From the NCBI GenBank assembly GCA_963839815.1, contig CAWIWF010000008.1, positions 372,001 to 436,000 on the forward strand: a stretch of DNA of 64,000 bases, in the 5' to 3' direction. The DNA is from JACVRM01 sp963839815 (lineage in GTDB: Bacteria; Actinomycetota; Thermoleophilia; Gaiellales; Gaiellaceae). Below the pieces are notes generated by a model. The model did not search any database, was not told where the DNA came from, and saw nothing but the letters and a program-made list of their open reading frames with translations. The position numbers and the translations under genes were made by a program. This document shows, piece by piece, positions 37,491-46,312 of the stretch. How positions within the stretch are numbered: the first letter of the stretch is position 1; every line of letters begins with the position of its first letter.

Positions 37491-37509
37491 CAACCTCACG
37501 TTGAGGTTG
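37491..37509 (-). terminator. Hairpin at the 3' end of the nucleotidyltransferase fusion gene
   Basis: CAACCTCA (37491-37498) pairs with TGAGGTTG (37502-37509) across a 3-nt loop and overlaps the stop codon. No T-run follows, so termination is uncertain. Confidence 0.4.
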
Positions 37510-40015
37510 GACGCGCCGGCTCTGCCTCCTCCTGCAGGAGTTCCTCGATGACCCCCCGGAGCTCGCCCTCGAGCTCGCTCGACTCGGAGGCGGTTCGCCC
37601 CTCTGCGTAGACGTGCACGAGCGGCTCGTCGGGGTCGGGCAGGATCTGCGCCCAGCCACGCTCGTCGAAGACCTTGATCCCGTCCGTCAGGTCGACGTCG
37701 CGGTCTTTGAGCCGCTCGGTGAGGACGCGCATGATGTAGCCCTTGAACGTCCATGGACACGGCAGCTGGCGATGGACGAGCGTCGAGGTCGGCAACTCCG
37801 CGACCAGGCTGGAGATCGGCTGGCCGACGGGGGCAAGCAGCTCCAGCAGCTTGCAGAGGCTTGCGACGGCATCGTACGCCGGGAGGAACTCCGGAAAGAC
37901 GTAGCCGCCTCCGACTGCGCCGGCGAAGACGACACCCTCTTCCGCGGCAGCCCGCGTCAGCTCCGCGAGCGACGCAGGTGTCCGCACGACCTCGAGGCCG
38001 CTGCCGTCGACGAGCTGGTCGACCTGGCTCGTGACCGTGATCGGGAACGCGAGCTTGCCGGAGCGACCGTTGCTCGAGATCAGCCGCAGGAAGAGCAGGA
38101 GCGTCTGCTCGACCGGGATCTCGCGGCCACGCTCGTCGATCAGGTAGAGCCGCTCGGCGGCACCGTCGAAGACGGCGCCGAGATCGGCACCGACCGCGCC
38201 GACGAGCTTCTTCGCCTGCCCCACGAGCCCGCGGAGCGTCGATCCGCCCGAGGGCGACTCGCCGGTGAAGGCGTGCGCGGACACGGCCTCGACGCCCAGC
38301 GGCCCCAGGACGAGCGGCAGCACGAACGACGCCGCCGAGTAGCCGTAGTCGACGACGACGCGAAACTTGCGCTCCCGGATCGCGTCGGCGTCCAGCCCGG
38401 ACAGCAGCTCCTGGGCATACGTCTCCGCGGCACGCGCGGGGTAGCTGATCTCCCCCACGTCGCGGGCTGCAACCCGGCGGAGCTCCTGACGGGAGAAGTG
38501 CTTCTCGATCTCCTTCTGCAGCGCGGAGGTGAGCTGGATCCCGGGCTGCTCGAAGAAGTGCACCTGGACGACCTCGGAGTCGCTCGCGCTGATGCCGACG
38601 TGGAAGCCGGCCTCGGCCCCCTCGTTCTTGAGCAGGTGGCGGTTGACGGGCGCCGGGATGACGCGCAGGTCGGCGACGTCCACCCCGGCCGAGATCAGGC
38701 CCGAGATCATCGCGCGCTTGACCAGCCTGGCCGCGGCGGGGCCCTCGCGGCTCGCGACTACGCGGGCGCCTCGCTTCAGCGCCGTTCCGAGCGCTGCCCC
38801 GACGCGCACCGCCGTCTCCGGGGTCAGGTCGACGTTGACGCGCCCGGCGATCCCGTCGGCGCTGAACAGACGTGACGCCGCCCGCGCCTCCCAGATCAGG
38901 CTCTCGTGGATCTGCGCGCCCGACTCGACCTCCTTGTACGGGTAGATGCGAACGCCGGGCATCACCACGCTCTCGGCGCCGATCGTCACTTCGTCGCCGA
39001 TGGCGACGCCCTCATGGATGCGCGCATGCGAGCGGACGTCGCAGGACCGGCCGAGGATCGCACCCTCGACGAGCACGCTGCGACCGAGATGGGTCGACAC
39101 GTCGACCACCGAACGCGTCGTCCGAGCCCGCTCGAGCAGGGTCACGCTCGTGTTGAGCACCGAATGCGGCCCGACGGAGGCTTCCGGCGCGATGCGGCAG
39201 TAGTTGCCGACGAACGCCGGTCCTTCGATGGCGTCCAGGTCGTCGACCTCGACGCTCTCTCCCATCCAGATGTTCCCTCGCAGGCGGATGCCCGGGATGT
39301 CGAGGCTGACAAGCCCGTCGAGCGCGTCGAAGTTGGCCTGCCGGTACTGATCGAGGTTGCCGATGTCCTGCCAGTACCCGTCGAGCACATGGCCGTAGAT
39401 CGGCCGGCCCATCTCGAGCAGCAGCGGAAAGAGCTCCTTGGAGAAGTCGTACGGGCGGCCGGTGGGGACGTGCCTGAGCACCTCGGGCTCGATCACGTAG
39501 ACGCCGGTGTTGATCGTGTCCGAGAAGACCTGGCTCCACGATGGCTTCTCGAGGAAGCGCTCGACGCGACCCTCGGAGTCGGTGACGACGATCCCGAACT
39601 CGAGCGGGTCGGGCACCGACTTGAGGCCGATCGTGACCGCGGCTCCACGCTCGCGATGGAAGGCGATCAGCTCTGTCAGGTCGAAGTCGCAGAGTGCGTC
39701 CCCGGAGATGACGAGAAAGGTCTCGTCGAGACGGTCCGAAGCCTGGCGGACGGAGCCGGCGGTGCCGAGCGGCGACTCCTCGACGGAGTACTCGACCCGC
39801 AGGCCGAGCGTCTCACCGTCGCCGAAGTACCCGCGGATCGCCTGCGGGAGGAAGGCGACGGTGACGATCACGTCCTCCAGCCCGTGCCGGCGGAGCAGCT
39901 CCAGGATGTGCTCCATACACGGCTTGCCGACGATCGGCACCATCGGCTTGGGCTGGTTGGAGGTGAGCGGACGGAGGCGGGTGCCCTCGCCACCGGCCAT
40001 GACGACGGCCTTCAC
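37496..40015 (-). CDS. Sugar-1-phosphate nucleotidyltransferase / phosphohexomutase-like fusion
   Basis: This 839-residue protein resembles the actinobacterial mannose-1-phosphate guanylyltransferase/phosphomannomutase fusions. The N-terminal nucleotidyltransferase has AVVMAGGEGTRLRPLTSNQP and VISGDALCDFDL. A left-handed beta-helix (about 250-380) follows. The mutase-like half (about 385-839) does not show the usual TASHNP phosphoserine loop; the equivalent place reads HVGISASDSEVVQ. That half may therefore be catalytically weak or regulatory. GTG 40015 overlaps the pgsA stop by 4 nt. It probably supplies GDP-mannose or a related sugar nucleotide for the envelope. Confidence 0.82.
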   Translation of the reverse strand: MKAVVMAGGEGTRLRPLTSNQPKPMVPIVGKPCMEHILELLRRHGLEDVIVTVAFLPQAIRGYFGDGETLGLRVEYSVEESPLGTAGSVRQASDRLDETFLVISGDALCDFDLTELIAFHRERGAAVTIGLKSVPDPLEFGIVVTDSEGRVERFLEKPSWSQVFSDTINTGVYVIEPEVLRHVPTGRPYDFSKELFPLLLEMGRPIYGHVLDGYWQDIGNLDQYRQANFDALDGLVSLDIPGIRLRGNIWMGESVEVDDLDAIEGPAFVGNYCRIAPEASVGPHSVLNTSVTLLERARTTRSVVDVSTHLGRSVLVEGAILGRSCDVRSHARIHEGVAIGDEVTIGAESVVMPGVRIYPYKEVESGAQIHESLIWEARAASRLFSADGIAGRVNVDLTPETAVRVGAALGTALKRGARVVASREGPAAARLVKRAMISGLISAGVDVADLRVIPAPVNRHLLKNEGAEAGFHVGISASDSEVVQVHFFEQPGIQLTSALQKEIEKHFSRQELRRVAARDVGEISYPARAAETYAQELLSGLDADAIRERKFRVVVDYGYSAASFVLPLVLGPLGVEAVSAHAFTGESPSGGSTLRGLVGQAKKLVGAVGADLGAVFDGAAERLYLIDERGREIPVEQTLLLFLRLISSNGRSGKLAFPITVTSQVDQLVDGSGLEVVRTPASLAELTRAAAEEGVVFAGAVGGGYVFPEFLPAYDAVASLCKLLELLAPVGQPISSLVAELPTSTLVHRQLPCPWTFKGYIMRVLTERLKDRDVDLTDGIKVFDERGWAQILPDPDEPLVHVYAEGRTASESSELEGELRGVIEELLQEEAEPARPTST

Positions 40016-40569
40016 GTCGCTCTCCGCAACAGGCGATACGCGGCCGCGACGTAGGCGGCGCCGGCGACCACGGCCATCGCAAGCCCGATCCAGAAGAGCC
40101 AGAGCGGCCAGTCGGTGCCGGGCGACGTCAGGATGATCAGGCCGAGGGACGCGTACAGCACCCACGTAGCCGCCTTGCCAAGCGTGTTGACGTCGAGCTC
40201 GACGCCGCGCGGCGTCAGCACGCGGTAGCCGGCGAGCAGGATCAGATCACGCGCGAGGATCAGCCCGAGCGCGACCCACGGCAGGCGGTCGTCCAGCCAG
40301 AGCAGGACGACGGCGGCGTCGATCATCAGCCTGTCCGCCAGCGGGTCGGCGACCTTGCCGAAAGCCGACTCCGCGTGCCAGCGACGTGCGAGGAAGCCGT
40401 CCACCTGGTCGGTGATGCCCGCAGCCCAGAAGATGAGTCCTGCGGCGAAGCTCTGCCCTCCCTCGGCCCGCAGCATCAAGACGACGAAGATCGGGATCAG
40501 CAGCAGCCGGCCGATCGTCAAGGCGTTCGGCAGCTGCGCAAGCGGAGCGGGGACGGCACGGCTCGCCAC
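40012..40569 (-). CDS. pgsA: CDP-alcohol phosphatidyltransferase (PgsA-type)
   Basis: This 185-residue membrane enzyme has the complete family motif DG-x2-AR-x8-G-x3-D-x3-D (DGFLAR ... GKVADPLAD near residues 57-82) and six hydrophobic helices. It should transfer a phosphatidyl group from CDP-diacylglycerol, most likely to glycerol-3-phosphate. Inositol phosphate cannot be excluded. GTG 40569 lies 6 nt after TATCCT (complement of 40576-40581), so the pgsA-fusion message looks leaderless. cdsA, which makes its substrate, is also in this window. Confidence 0.82.
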   Translation of the reverse strand: MASRAVPAPLAQLPNALTIGRLLLIPIFVVLMLRAEGGQSFAAGLIFWAAGITDQVDGFLARRWHAESAFGKVADPLADRLMIDAAVVLLWLDDRLPWVALGLILARDLILLAGYRVLTPRGVELDVNTLGKAATWVLYASLGLIILTSPGTDWPLWLFWIGLAMAVVAGAAYVAAAYRLLRRAT

Positions 40570-40644
40570 GGGACAAGGATAGTTCGCAGCGGGGGGACGG
40601 TCCGCGCGCCCGCGGGTAGCCCCGGCCGGTGCTAGCGTCGCCGC

Positions 40645-41659
40645 GTGTCGCTGACACTGCCGGGCTTCGTGAACGCCCACAGCCACACCTTCCAGCGGCG
40701 CCTGCGCGGCTGTGCCGAGAGCGGCAAGCACGGTGACTTCTGGGCCTGGCGCGAGCGGATGATCGCCGAGGCGGAGCAGCAGACGCCCGAGACCGTCCGC
40801 GCCGGGTACGCGGACGCCTATCGCGAGCAGCGCGCGGCCGGCTACACCGCCGTCGGCGAGTTCCACTACCTCGGCGCCGCGGAGGCGCGGGCGGCGGGCG
40901 AAGCGGCCGGCGAGGCGGGTATCGAGCTTGTGCTGCTGTACGTCGCGTACGCGCGCGGCGGCAGCCCTCGCTTCCGGCAGGACTCGGTGGCCGCGTACCT
41001 CGCCGAGCTGGAGGCGCTCCAGCGCCGGCGGCCTGCGAGTCGGGCTCGCTCCCCACTCGGTGCGCGCGTGCCCTCCCGACTGGCTCCGCGAGCTCGCCGC
41101 GTACGCCGAGCAGGAGACGCTGGTGCTGCACGTGCACGCATGCGAGCAGCCCCGCGAGGTCGAGGAGTGCCTCGCCGAGCACGGTCGCCGCCCGATCGAG
41201 CTGCTCGCCGACGCGGGTTGCCTCGGGCCTCGCACGACCGTGATCCACGCAACCGAGGCGAACGATGCCGAGCTCGATCTCCTCGCCGAGTCCGGCGCGC
41301 GCGTCTGCCTGTGCCCGACGACCGAGGCCAACCTCGGCGACGGCTTCGCGCCGGTGGAGCGGCTGCTCGAGCGCGGCATCGGCATCTGCATCGGGTCGGA
41401 CTCCTGCGTGCGGGTGGACCCGCTCGAGGAGCTGCGCGAGCTCGAGGGGATCGCCCGGCGCGCGTCGGGGCGCCGCGGCGTCGTTCCGCTCGACACGCTG
41501 CTCTGCGCAGGCGCCGACGAGGGAGCAGCGGCGCTCGGGCTGGAGACGTGGCCGGACGTGGGTGTCGATCTCGGACACCCGTCCCTGCACGGGATCGACG
41601 ACTGCGACGTGCTCGCCGCGCTCGTCTTCGGCTGCGGCGCCGACGTGCTGACCGGCTGA
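40645..41659 (+). CDS. hutF: Formimidoylglutamate deiminase-type amidohydrolase, frame interrupted near 41.03 kb
   Basis: The start MSLTLPGFVNAHSHTFQRRLRG carries the HxH metal motif, and FWAWRERMIAEAE with the FHYLG segment is typical of HutF. Near 41035 the frame breaks. Removal of one C turns LQRRRPASR into LQAGGLRVGLAPHSVRACP. The rest (HVHACEQPREVEECLAEHGR, HATEAND, GSDSCVRVDPLEELRELE) reads normally to 41659. Together it makes about 337 residues, shorter than usual HutF (about 450), so the C-terminus may be affected by a second lesion near 41655. GTG 40645 follows TAGCGT by 6 nt. Confidence 0.75.
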
Positions 41660-41849
41660 GCGAGCGGAACCTGGCGGGGAGGCGCGCCGTTCGCCTACGA
41701 GGACATCGAGCGCGCGGTGGGAGCGGTGAGGCGAGCCCGCCGTGCGTGCCCTGTTGCGCCGCTCGCGCTCCTCGGCGTCGTCGAGGGTGAGGGATTCCTC
41801 AGAGGGCGTCGAACGTGCACGTGGGCCGGGAGTGTGCCCCTCCCCCGCT

Positions 41850-41869
41850 CCGGGGCCGAAAGGCCCCGG
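41850..41869. terminator. GAAA-capped 8-bp hairpin
   Basis: CCGGGGCC (41850-41857), loop GAAA and GGCCCCGG (41862-41869) form a perfect stem. It lies between hutF and the minus-strand small gene and could stop transcription from either side. Between 41660 and 41887 I see no gene. Confidence 0.5.
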
Positions 41870-41887
41870 GCCTCCCGGCCCTTTCGC

Positions 41888-41980
41888 CTACCAGGCGCGC
41901 GCTCGCCAGAGGAACGCGACTGCGCCCGCCGCATAGGCCAGCAGCGACACCGCGACCGAGAGCCTGAGTACGTGCCTCAC
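41888..41980 (-). CDS. Possible 30-residue single-span membrane peptide
   Basis: GTG 41980 opens a 30-residue frame, VRHVLRLSVAVSLLAYAAGA then VAFLWRARAW, with one hydrophobic helix and basic ends. GATAAC lies 6 nt before the start, and TTTTGG lies a further 17 nt upstream. The promoter spacing is the only support beyond the composition, so the gene is tentative. It is divergent from the gene at 42108. Confidence 0.35.
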   Translation of the reverse strand: MRHVLRLSVAVSLLAYAAGAVAFLWRARAW

Positions 41981-42107
41981 ACATGGGTTATCGGCTGTGA
42001 CAGCTCCCCCCAAAAGAGGGGAAGCGTTCACCCTTCCGGGGGATCGCCAGTCACCCAGCTCCGTCCTACAACGAGGGAACAGGCATCCCATCGGACGGAG
42101 GAGTCCC

Positions 42108-42320
42108 ATGGCCGTTGCAACTCAGCAGCCCGCATATCTCGCCGACGACACCGACCGTGAACGTGTGATCCGGTGGCGCGTCGAGCAGCTCGCGAGTGTC
42201 GGCTACAGCTGGCCCGCAGCCATGGTGATCGCGGCGAACACCCAGATCGACCTGCACGAGGCGGTTGAGATCGTCCAGGCCGGGTGCCACCCCGAGATCG
42301 CGGTTCGCATCCTCCTCTAG
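42108..42320 (+). CDS. Small cytoplasmic protein, unknown function
   Basis: The 70-residue product (MAVATQQPAYLADDTDRERV, then IRWRVEQLASVGYSWPAAMV ...) is mainly helical, with no known domain. A strong GGAGGAG site lies about 7 nt before the ATG at 42108. The next gene starts in the stop codon (TAGTG), so the two are coupled. I have seen similar short proteins in related genomes but no function. Confidence 0.65.
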   Translation: MAVATQQPAYLADDTDRERVIRWRVEQLASVGYSWPAAMVIAANTQIDLHEAVEIVQAGCHPEIAVRILL

Positions 42321-42556
42321 TGCTGCTCTCTGCGATCGTGAGCGCCGAAGCGCTCGTCGTCCTCGCCGCCGTGGGACTGCTGGCCGGCGTGCACCTCTCG
42401 CGTGCCACTGCCGCCGCGGGCGGGCTGCCGTCCGTCGCAGGCACGCTGCGGGGCGTCGCCGGGCGCCGCGACCCGTGGGCCGCCGGCCTCGCTCTGGCCG
42501 TGCTGCTGGCGCTGGGCTTCGCGTTCGGCGCTCCGTTCATCGCGACCGCCCTCTAG
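42320..42556 (+). CDS. Small membrane protein, unknown function
   Basis: The 78-residue product has two membrane helices (residues about 5-25 and 52-74) separated by a Gly/Arg-rich loop. GTG 42320 shares its first base with the stop of the preceding gene. The frame extends upstream, but the coupled start gives a clean N-terminal span. It probably acts with its upstream partner. Confidence 0.6.
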   Translation: MLLSAIVSAEALVVLAAVGLLAGVHLSRATAAAGGLPSVAGTLRGVAGRRDPWAAGLALAVLLALGFAFGAPFIATAL

Positions 42557-42598
42557 GCGACCCTCGTCGGCCGCTCACCGCTGTAACCTCGCGCGCGG

Positions 42599-43327
42599 AT
42601 GGTGTACGCCCTCCTCATCGCGGCGGCCGTCGCGCTGCTCGCGACCCTGCACCTGCTCACGTCGAGGCGAGGCGGGGCCAGTCGACTCGCCCTTCCCGGG
42701 GGCACCGACCCCTGGGCGCGCTTTCTCGTGGCCGCGGCGCTCGGGGCGACGCTCTTCGCGCTCGGCGTGATTGCGGTGCCGGCGCTGATCGACGACGACG
42801 ACGAGGTCTCCGGCACGACCAGCGAGCCCACGACGACGATTCCGACGACAACCGCGTCGAGCACCACGGCGCCCGACCCGACCACGAGTGTCCCCACGAC
42901 CGCTCCCACCGCGACGACCACCACATCGACGGCGACCACCACCAGCGTGCCGACCGCGCCGACAACCACCACGACGCCGCCTCCGCCCGAGGGCAAGATC
43001 GTGCTCGCACGGGCGACCGTCGACGGGCCGACAGGCCAGCTGGTCGGCTCGGTAAGCCGGCTCGGCGCTCCCCCCTCGGTCAGACGGGTCGGTGACGGCA
43101 TCTACCGCGTCGTCGTGCCCGGTCTCTCCCAGGATGCGCGCAAGCGGACGACGGTCCGCATTCGGGCGGGCACGACCACCGAGGCGGCCGTCCGCCGGCC
43201 GGCCGGCACCGAGGCGCTGATCGTCCTGACGACCAGTTCGGCCACCGGAGCGGCGGTCTCACGCGACTTCACGATCGTGCTCTGGGGCGCGCGATCGGAC
43301 ATCCCGAAGCTGCCGAAGACCACCTGA
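42599..43327 (+). CDS. Membrane-anchored protein with Thr-rich stalk, unknown function
   Basis: The 242-residue product has two N-terminal spans (residues 2-20 and 42-60), an acidic patch (DDDDE) and a Thr/Pro-rich stalk (about 70-130) likely to lie outside the cell. A small beta-rich C-terminal domain follows (KIVLARATVDGPTGQLVGSV ... DFTIVLWGAR). TAACCT lies 9 nt before the ATG. The terminator at 43340 ends it. I do not recognise the C-terminal domain. Confidence 0.65.
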   Translation: MVYALLIAAAVALLATLHLLTSRRGGASRLALPGGTDPWARFLVAAALGATLFALGVIAVPALIDDDDEVSGTTSEPTTTIPTTTASSTTAPDPTTSVPTTAPTATTTTSTATTTSVPTAPTTTTTPPPPEGKIVLARATVDGPTGQLVGSVSRLGAPPSVRRVGDGIYRVVVPGLSQDARKRTTVRIRAGTTTEAAVRRPAGTEALIVLTTSSATGAAVSRDFTIVLWGARSDIPKLPKTT

Positions 43328-43339
43328 CGGACAGGAGAG

Positions 43340-43366
43340 GCGGGCCCCGCGCCGGCCCGCTTCCTC
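43340..43366 (+). terminator. Terminator of the Thr-rich protein gene
   Basis: GCGGGCC (43340-43346) pairs with GGCCCGC (43354-43360) across a 7-nt loop. TTCCTC follows. It begins 13 nt after the stop codon. Confidence 0.6.
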
Positions 43367-43646
43367 GTCCACGGGGCCGAAGCCCACGTCGGGATTGCTC
43401 CCGGCGGCCGGCGCGGGGTGCTCCAATCGTGACCGGTTGTGAAAGCGCGGTCAACCGAGATCTGTGCTTGACTTTTGGCCTGCCGCTACGGACACTCCTG
43501 GCGGCGGATCCGCGCGCGGGTCTCGCGGCGGCGCTTCGGGGGAGGTGCCGGAGTCAAAGGGGGAAACCCCGCCCGCGCGCGGGATACTCTCTCTCCCGCT
43601 GCGACGGCCGGCAGGAACCCCGAGACGAGGCGGGAACTGGCCTCGT
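43367..43646 (+). other. Leader region of the M23 peptidase gene
   Basis: No gene is supported here. An in-frame TTG at 43464 would extend the peptidase by 61 residues, but that peptide is low-complexity and reads through hairpins (GGGGGAAACCCCG near 43560, CCCGCGCGCGGGA near 43570). I searched by eye for the c-di-AMP riboswitch core sometimes found before cell-wall peptidase genes and did not find it. Confidence 0.3.
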
Positions 43647-44285
43647 GTGGTGCGCCGTCTCCGCCTTGTCGCGCTGGTCCTCGTGGTGCTCGCCGCCGCA
43701 GCCGTGGCCGCAGCGGCACTCGTCTCGGCGTACGCGGCGGAGCGAAGCGTCGCCGAGCTCAGCCGGAAACTCGCCGTGGCGCGTGCCGAGGCCGGTGACG
43801 CGCGCCGGCGTAGCGTCACTGCGTCCAGTCGGCTCGACACGCTCAGCCGCCGCGTGCGCGCGATCAGCCATCCACTCCACGCCTCGCTCGCCTGGCCGGT
43901 CGATGGCGCCGTGCTCAGCGAATACGGGTTCCGCGGCTGCTGCATGCACAGCGGCGTCGACCTGGACGCCCCGGAGGGGTCGCCGGTTCGTGCCGCCGCA
44001 GCGGGTGTCGTCGTCGCCGCGGGCTGGGAGTCCGGCTACGGCAATCGTGTCATCGTCGACCACGGCCGCGGCCTGACGACGCTGTACGCGCACCTCGGGA
44101 CGGTCGACGTACGCGAGCAGATGATCGTCACGCGGGCTTCACCACTCGGCAGCGTCGGCTGCACCGGCTCCTGCTGGGGCACCCACCTCCACTTCGAGGT
44201 GCTGCTGAACGAGGAGACGACCAACCCGGACCTGTGGCTGCCGGATCAGCAGGAAGACGTCGCGCTGCTGACCTTCTCGGGCTGA
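43647..44285 (+). CDS. M23-family peptidoglycan endopeptidase, membrane-anchored
   Basis: The 212-residue product has an N-terminal span (residues 5-30), a short coiled coil (about 32-75) and an M23 LytM-type domain. The domain has HSGVDLDAPEGSPVRAAAAG (zinc His and Asp) and GTHLHFEVLLN (HxH). All expected metal ligands are present, so it should be active on peptidoglycan crosslinks or bridges. The start is uncertain: GTG 43647 puts the span at the N-terminus as expected, whereas TTG 43464 gives 273 residues. The gene following is transcribed the same way. Confidence 0.82.
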   Translation: MVRRLRLVALVLVVLAAAAVAAAALVSAYAAERSVAELSRKLAVARAEAGDARRRSVTASSRLDTLSRRVRAISHPLHASLAWPVDGAVLSEYGFRGCCMHSGVDLDAPEGSPVRAAAAGVVVAAGWESGYGNRVIVDHGRGLTTLYAHLGTVDVREQMIVTRASPLGSVGCTGSCWGTHLHFEVLLNEETTNPDLWLPDQQEDVALLTFSG

Positions 44286-44383
44286 TCGTGGCCAGAGAGG
44301 TTCGTCCGGAGCACTGAGGGCCGAGACGGTGAAGGCCCCCTCGAGTCTGTCCGAGTGGATCGCGGGCGTGAGATCCTGCAGCA

Positions 44384-45577
44384 ATGACAGAGGTGACGCT
44401 CGTCCGTGAGAAGCTCGACCAGGTGCCCTCGATCCTCGAGGAGCACGGGGTCGACCTCTGGCTCACGCTCGTTCGCGAGACGCTCCTCACTCGCGACCCC
44501 TGTCTCGACCTGATCGCGGGTACGTACTGCGCGTGGCAAGGCGCGTTTCTGCTTTCCCGCTCGGGTGAGCGGATCGCAATCGTCGGGCGCCACGACGCGC
44601 AGAGCGTCGAGCGGCTCGGCCTGTACTCGGAGGTCGTGGGCTACGACGAGAGCATGCGGCCGCCGCTACGCGAGAGCATCGAACGCCTGTCGCCCGAGAC
44701 GATCGCGGTCAACTACTCGGAGAGCGACCCGGCGGCGGACGGGCTGACGCACGGCATGTGGCTCGTGCTCTGCGAGACGCTGGCGGGGACGCCGTACGCA
44801 GACCGTCTCGTCTCCTCGGAGCCGATCGTCGGATCGCTGCGCGGGCGGAAGTCGCCGTTCGAGATCGAGCGGATCCGGGCTGCGGTCGCCGAGACCGAGG
44901 AGATCTTCGCGCTCGCCGGAGACCGGCTCAGGCCGGGAATGAAGGAGACCGAGATCGCTGCGCTCATGCAGGCGGAGATTGCGGAGCGCGGCCTCGGGTA
45001 CGCGTGGGAGACCGACCACTGCCCCGCCGTCAACGCGGGCCCGGAGAAGGAGGTCGGTCACAGCGGGCCGAGCGACCTCGAGACTCGGCGGGGCGAGCTC
45101 CTGCACATGGACTTCGGCGTCGAGAAGGAGGAGTACTGCAGCGACCTGCAGCGCGTGTGGTATCTGCTCGACGACGGTGAGAGCGAGCCGCCCGCCGACG
45201 TACTGACCGTGTGGCGCGACGTGTGGGCCTCGATGGACGCGGGCGCCGCCGCGCTACGTCCCGGCGCTGTCGGGCACGAGGTCGACGCCGCCGCCCGGGC
45301 GTCCCTCGTCGCGGCCGGCTACGAGGAACCGAAGTACGCACTCGGCCACCAGCTGGGCCGTGCTGCCCACGACGGCGGCACGGTGCTCGGGCCGCGCTGG
45401 GAACGCTACGGCGACGCTCCGCTCGGCCTGGTCGAGGAGGGCCACGTCTACACGCTCGAGTACGGCGCGCCCGTCGCCGGCCGCGGCTACATCGGGCTCG
45501 AGGAGGTCGTGCTCGTCACCTCGAACGGCCTCGAGTGGCTGAGCACACCCCAGCGCGAGCTGTGGCTCGTCGAGTAG
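44384..45577 (+). CDS. M24-family metallopeptidase (Xaa-Pro aminopeptidase-like)
   Basis: The 397-residue protein has a creatinase-type N-terminal domain and a pita-bread catalytic domain. The five metal ligands can be read in order: Asp in LHMDFGVEKEE, Asp in YCSDLQRVW, His in LGHQLGRAAHD, Glu in YTLEYGAP and Glu in GLEEVVLV. It should cleave N-terminal residues before proline or a related dipeptide substrate. ATG 44384 has no clear ribosome-binding site. The 98-bp gap after the M23 gene holds nothing I can identify. Confidence 0.85.
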   Translation: MTEVTLVREKLDQVPSILEEHGVDLWLTLVRETLLTRDPCLDLIAGTYCAWQGAFLLSRSGERIAIVGRHDAQSVERLGLYSEVVGYDESMRPPLRESIERLSPETIAVNYSESDPAADGLTHGMWLVLCETLAGTPYADRLVSSEPIVGSLRGRKSPFEIERIRAAVAETEEIFALAGDRLRPGMKETEIAALMQAEIAERGLGYAWETDHCPAVNAGPEKEVGHSGPSDLETRRGELLHMDFGVEKEEYCSDLQRVWYLLDDGESEPPADVLTVWRDVWASMDAGAAALRPGAVGHEVDAAARASLVAAGYEEPKYALGHQLGRAAHDGGTVLGPRWERYGDAPLGLVEEGHVYTLEYGAPVAGRGYIGLEEVVLVTSNGLEWLSTPQRELWLVE

Positions 45578-45639
45578 CGCAGCTCGCATCGCCACGGCGC
45601 GGGTGCGCCAATGCGAAGATCCCTACCCGCGTCTCTCAC

Positions 45640-45742
45640 CGCCGGAGGCCGGCTCTGCCGGCCGCAGGCACAGCGCGGCCCCGGCGCGTCTGACCAACGA
45701 GGGGGCCCACGGGGGAAACCGGGTTTCCCCCGTGAAGCGGCG
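45640..45742 (+). repeat. Dispersed palindromic repeat copy
   Basis: The copy is close to consensus: CGCCGGAGGCCGGCTCTGCC, GCAGGCACAGCGCGGCC, CGTCTGACCAACGAGGGGGC and the perfect 27-nt palindrome at 45708-45734. It lies between the M24 peptidase gene and tRNA-Pro and could serve as a bidirectional terminator. Confidence 0.75.
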
Positions 45743-45773
45743 CCCGGCGCGTAGCGCCGTGCGCTCGCGACAG

Positions 45774-45848
45774 TCGGGGTGCCCGGATTTGAACCGGGGA
45801 CCTCTTGTCCCCCAGACAAGCGCGCTAACCAGGCTGCGCCACACCCCG
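45774..45848 (-). tRNA. tRNA-Pro (anticodon GGG)
   Basis: The 75-nt gene folds as a standard cloverleaf. The acceptor CGGGGTG pairs with CACCCCG and A is the discriminator. The D arm holds AGCCTGGTTAG, the anticodon stem CTTGT/ACAAG encloses a loop with GGG, and the T arm is CCCGG-TTCAAAT-CCGGG. CCA is not encoded. A TATCGT -10 (complement of 45858-45863) lies 9 nt before its 5' end. Its synthetase gene proS is two genes upstream on the same strand. Confidence 0.93.
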
Positions 45849-45983
45849 CGCGCCCTCACGATAGCCGATCGGCCGGAAGCCGACCCTTTGCACGTCTTCC
45901 AGCGTGCTCTGGTCTGTTTCCGATCCGTCCGGACCGGGCAAACGCACCGTGTCCGGGAGGAGTCTTCGACTCCACCTCCTCAG

Positions 45984-46006
45984 AAGGCGGCCCGCCCGGC
46001 CGCTTT
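45984..46006 (-). terminator. Terminator after the proS-HTH pair
   Basis: GCGGCC (45987-45992) and GGCCGC (45998-46003) form a stem with flanking A/T pairs, 10 nt beyond the HTH gene stop. The tract from here to the tRNA promoter has no gene. Confidence 0.5.
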
Positions 46007-46015
46007 CTGTCGTCT

Positions 46016-46312
46016 TCAGCCCAGGCGCTTGTAGAGGCGGTCGATCAGCTCGGGCATCGCCTCGAGCCGCTCGGTGATCCGCCGCAGCCGGTACTCGCGG
46101 AAGTGCTCGGGCTCGACGCCGAGCGCGCCGGCGATGCGCTCGATCACGTCGTCGGCGGGAACGGGCCGGTTGCCGTGGACGATGTGGTTCAGGTAGCCGG
46201 CGGAGAGATCGGCGGCGTGGGCGAGCGCACGGTAGGTGACGCCCGTCTCGGTCATCAGCCGCTCGAGCGTCGGCCCGAACGCCTCGGAGCTGAACCGGCG
46301 CCGTCGAGGCAC
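46016..46312 (-). CDS. Helix-turn-helix (Cro/C1-type) regulator
   Basis: The 98-residue protein has an XRE helix-turn-helix (TYRALAHAADLSAGYLNHIV then HGNRPVP, residues about 25-55). A C-terminal helix (RLRRITERLEAMPELIDRLY) may dimerise. The GTG start shares its first base with the proS stop (TAGTG), so it is co-translated with proS. Its target is unknown. It may be autoregulatory or act on the proS region. Confidence 0.75.
   Translation of the reverse strand: MPRRRRFSSEAFGPTLERLMTETGVTYRALAHAADLSAGYLNHIVHGNRPVPADDVIERIAGALGVEPEHFREYRLRRITERLEAMPELIDRLYKRLG

Noticed and set aside
43464..43646. N-terminal extension of the M23 peptidase from TTG 43464
   Set aside because: The extra 61 residues are low-complexity and would be translated through hairpins. 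GTG 43647 places the membrane span at the N-terminus.
43367..43646. c-di-AMP (ydaO-type) riboswitch before the M23 peptidase gene
   Set aside because: The region has GGGGGAAACC-like runs, but the other conserved blocks of that riboswitch are not present.
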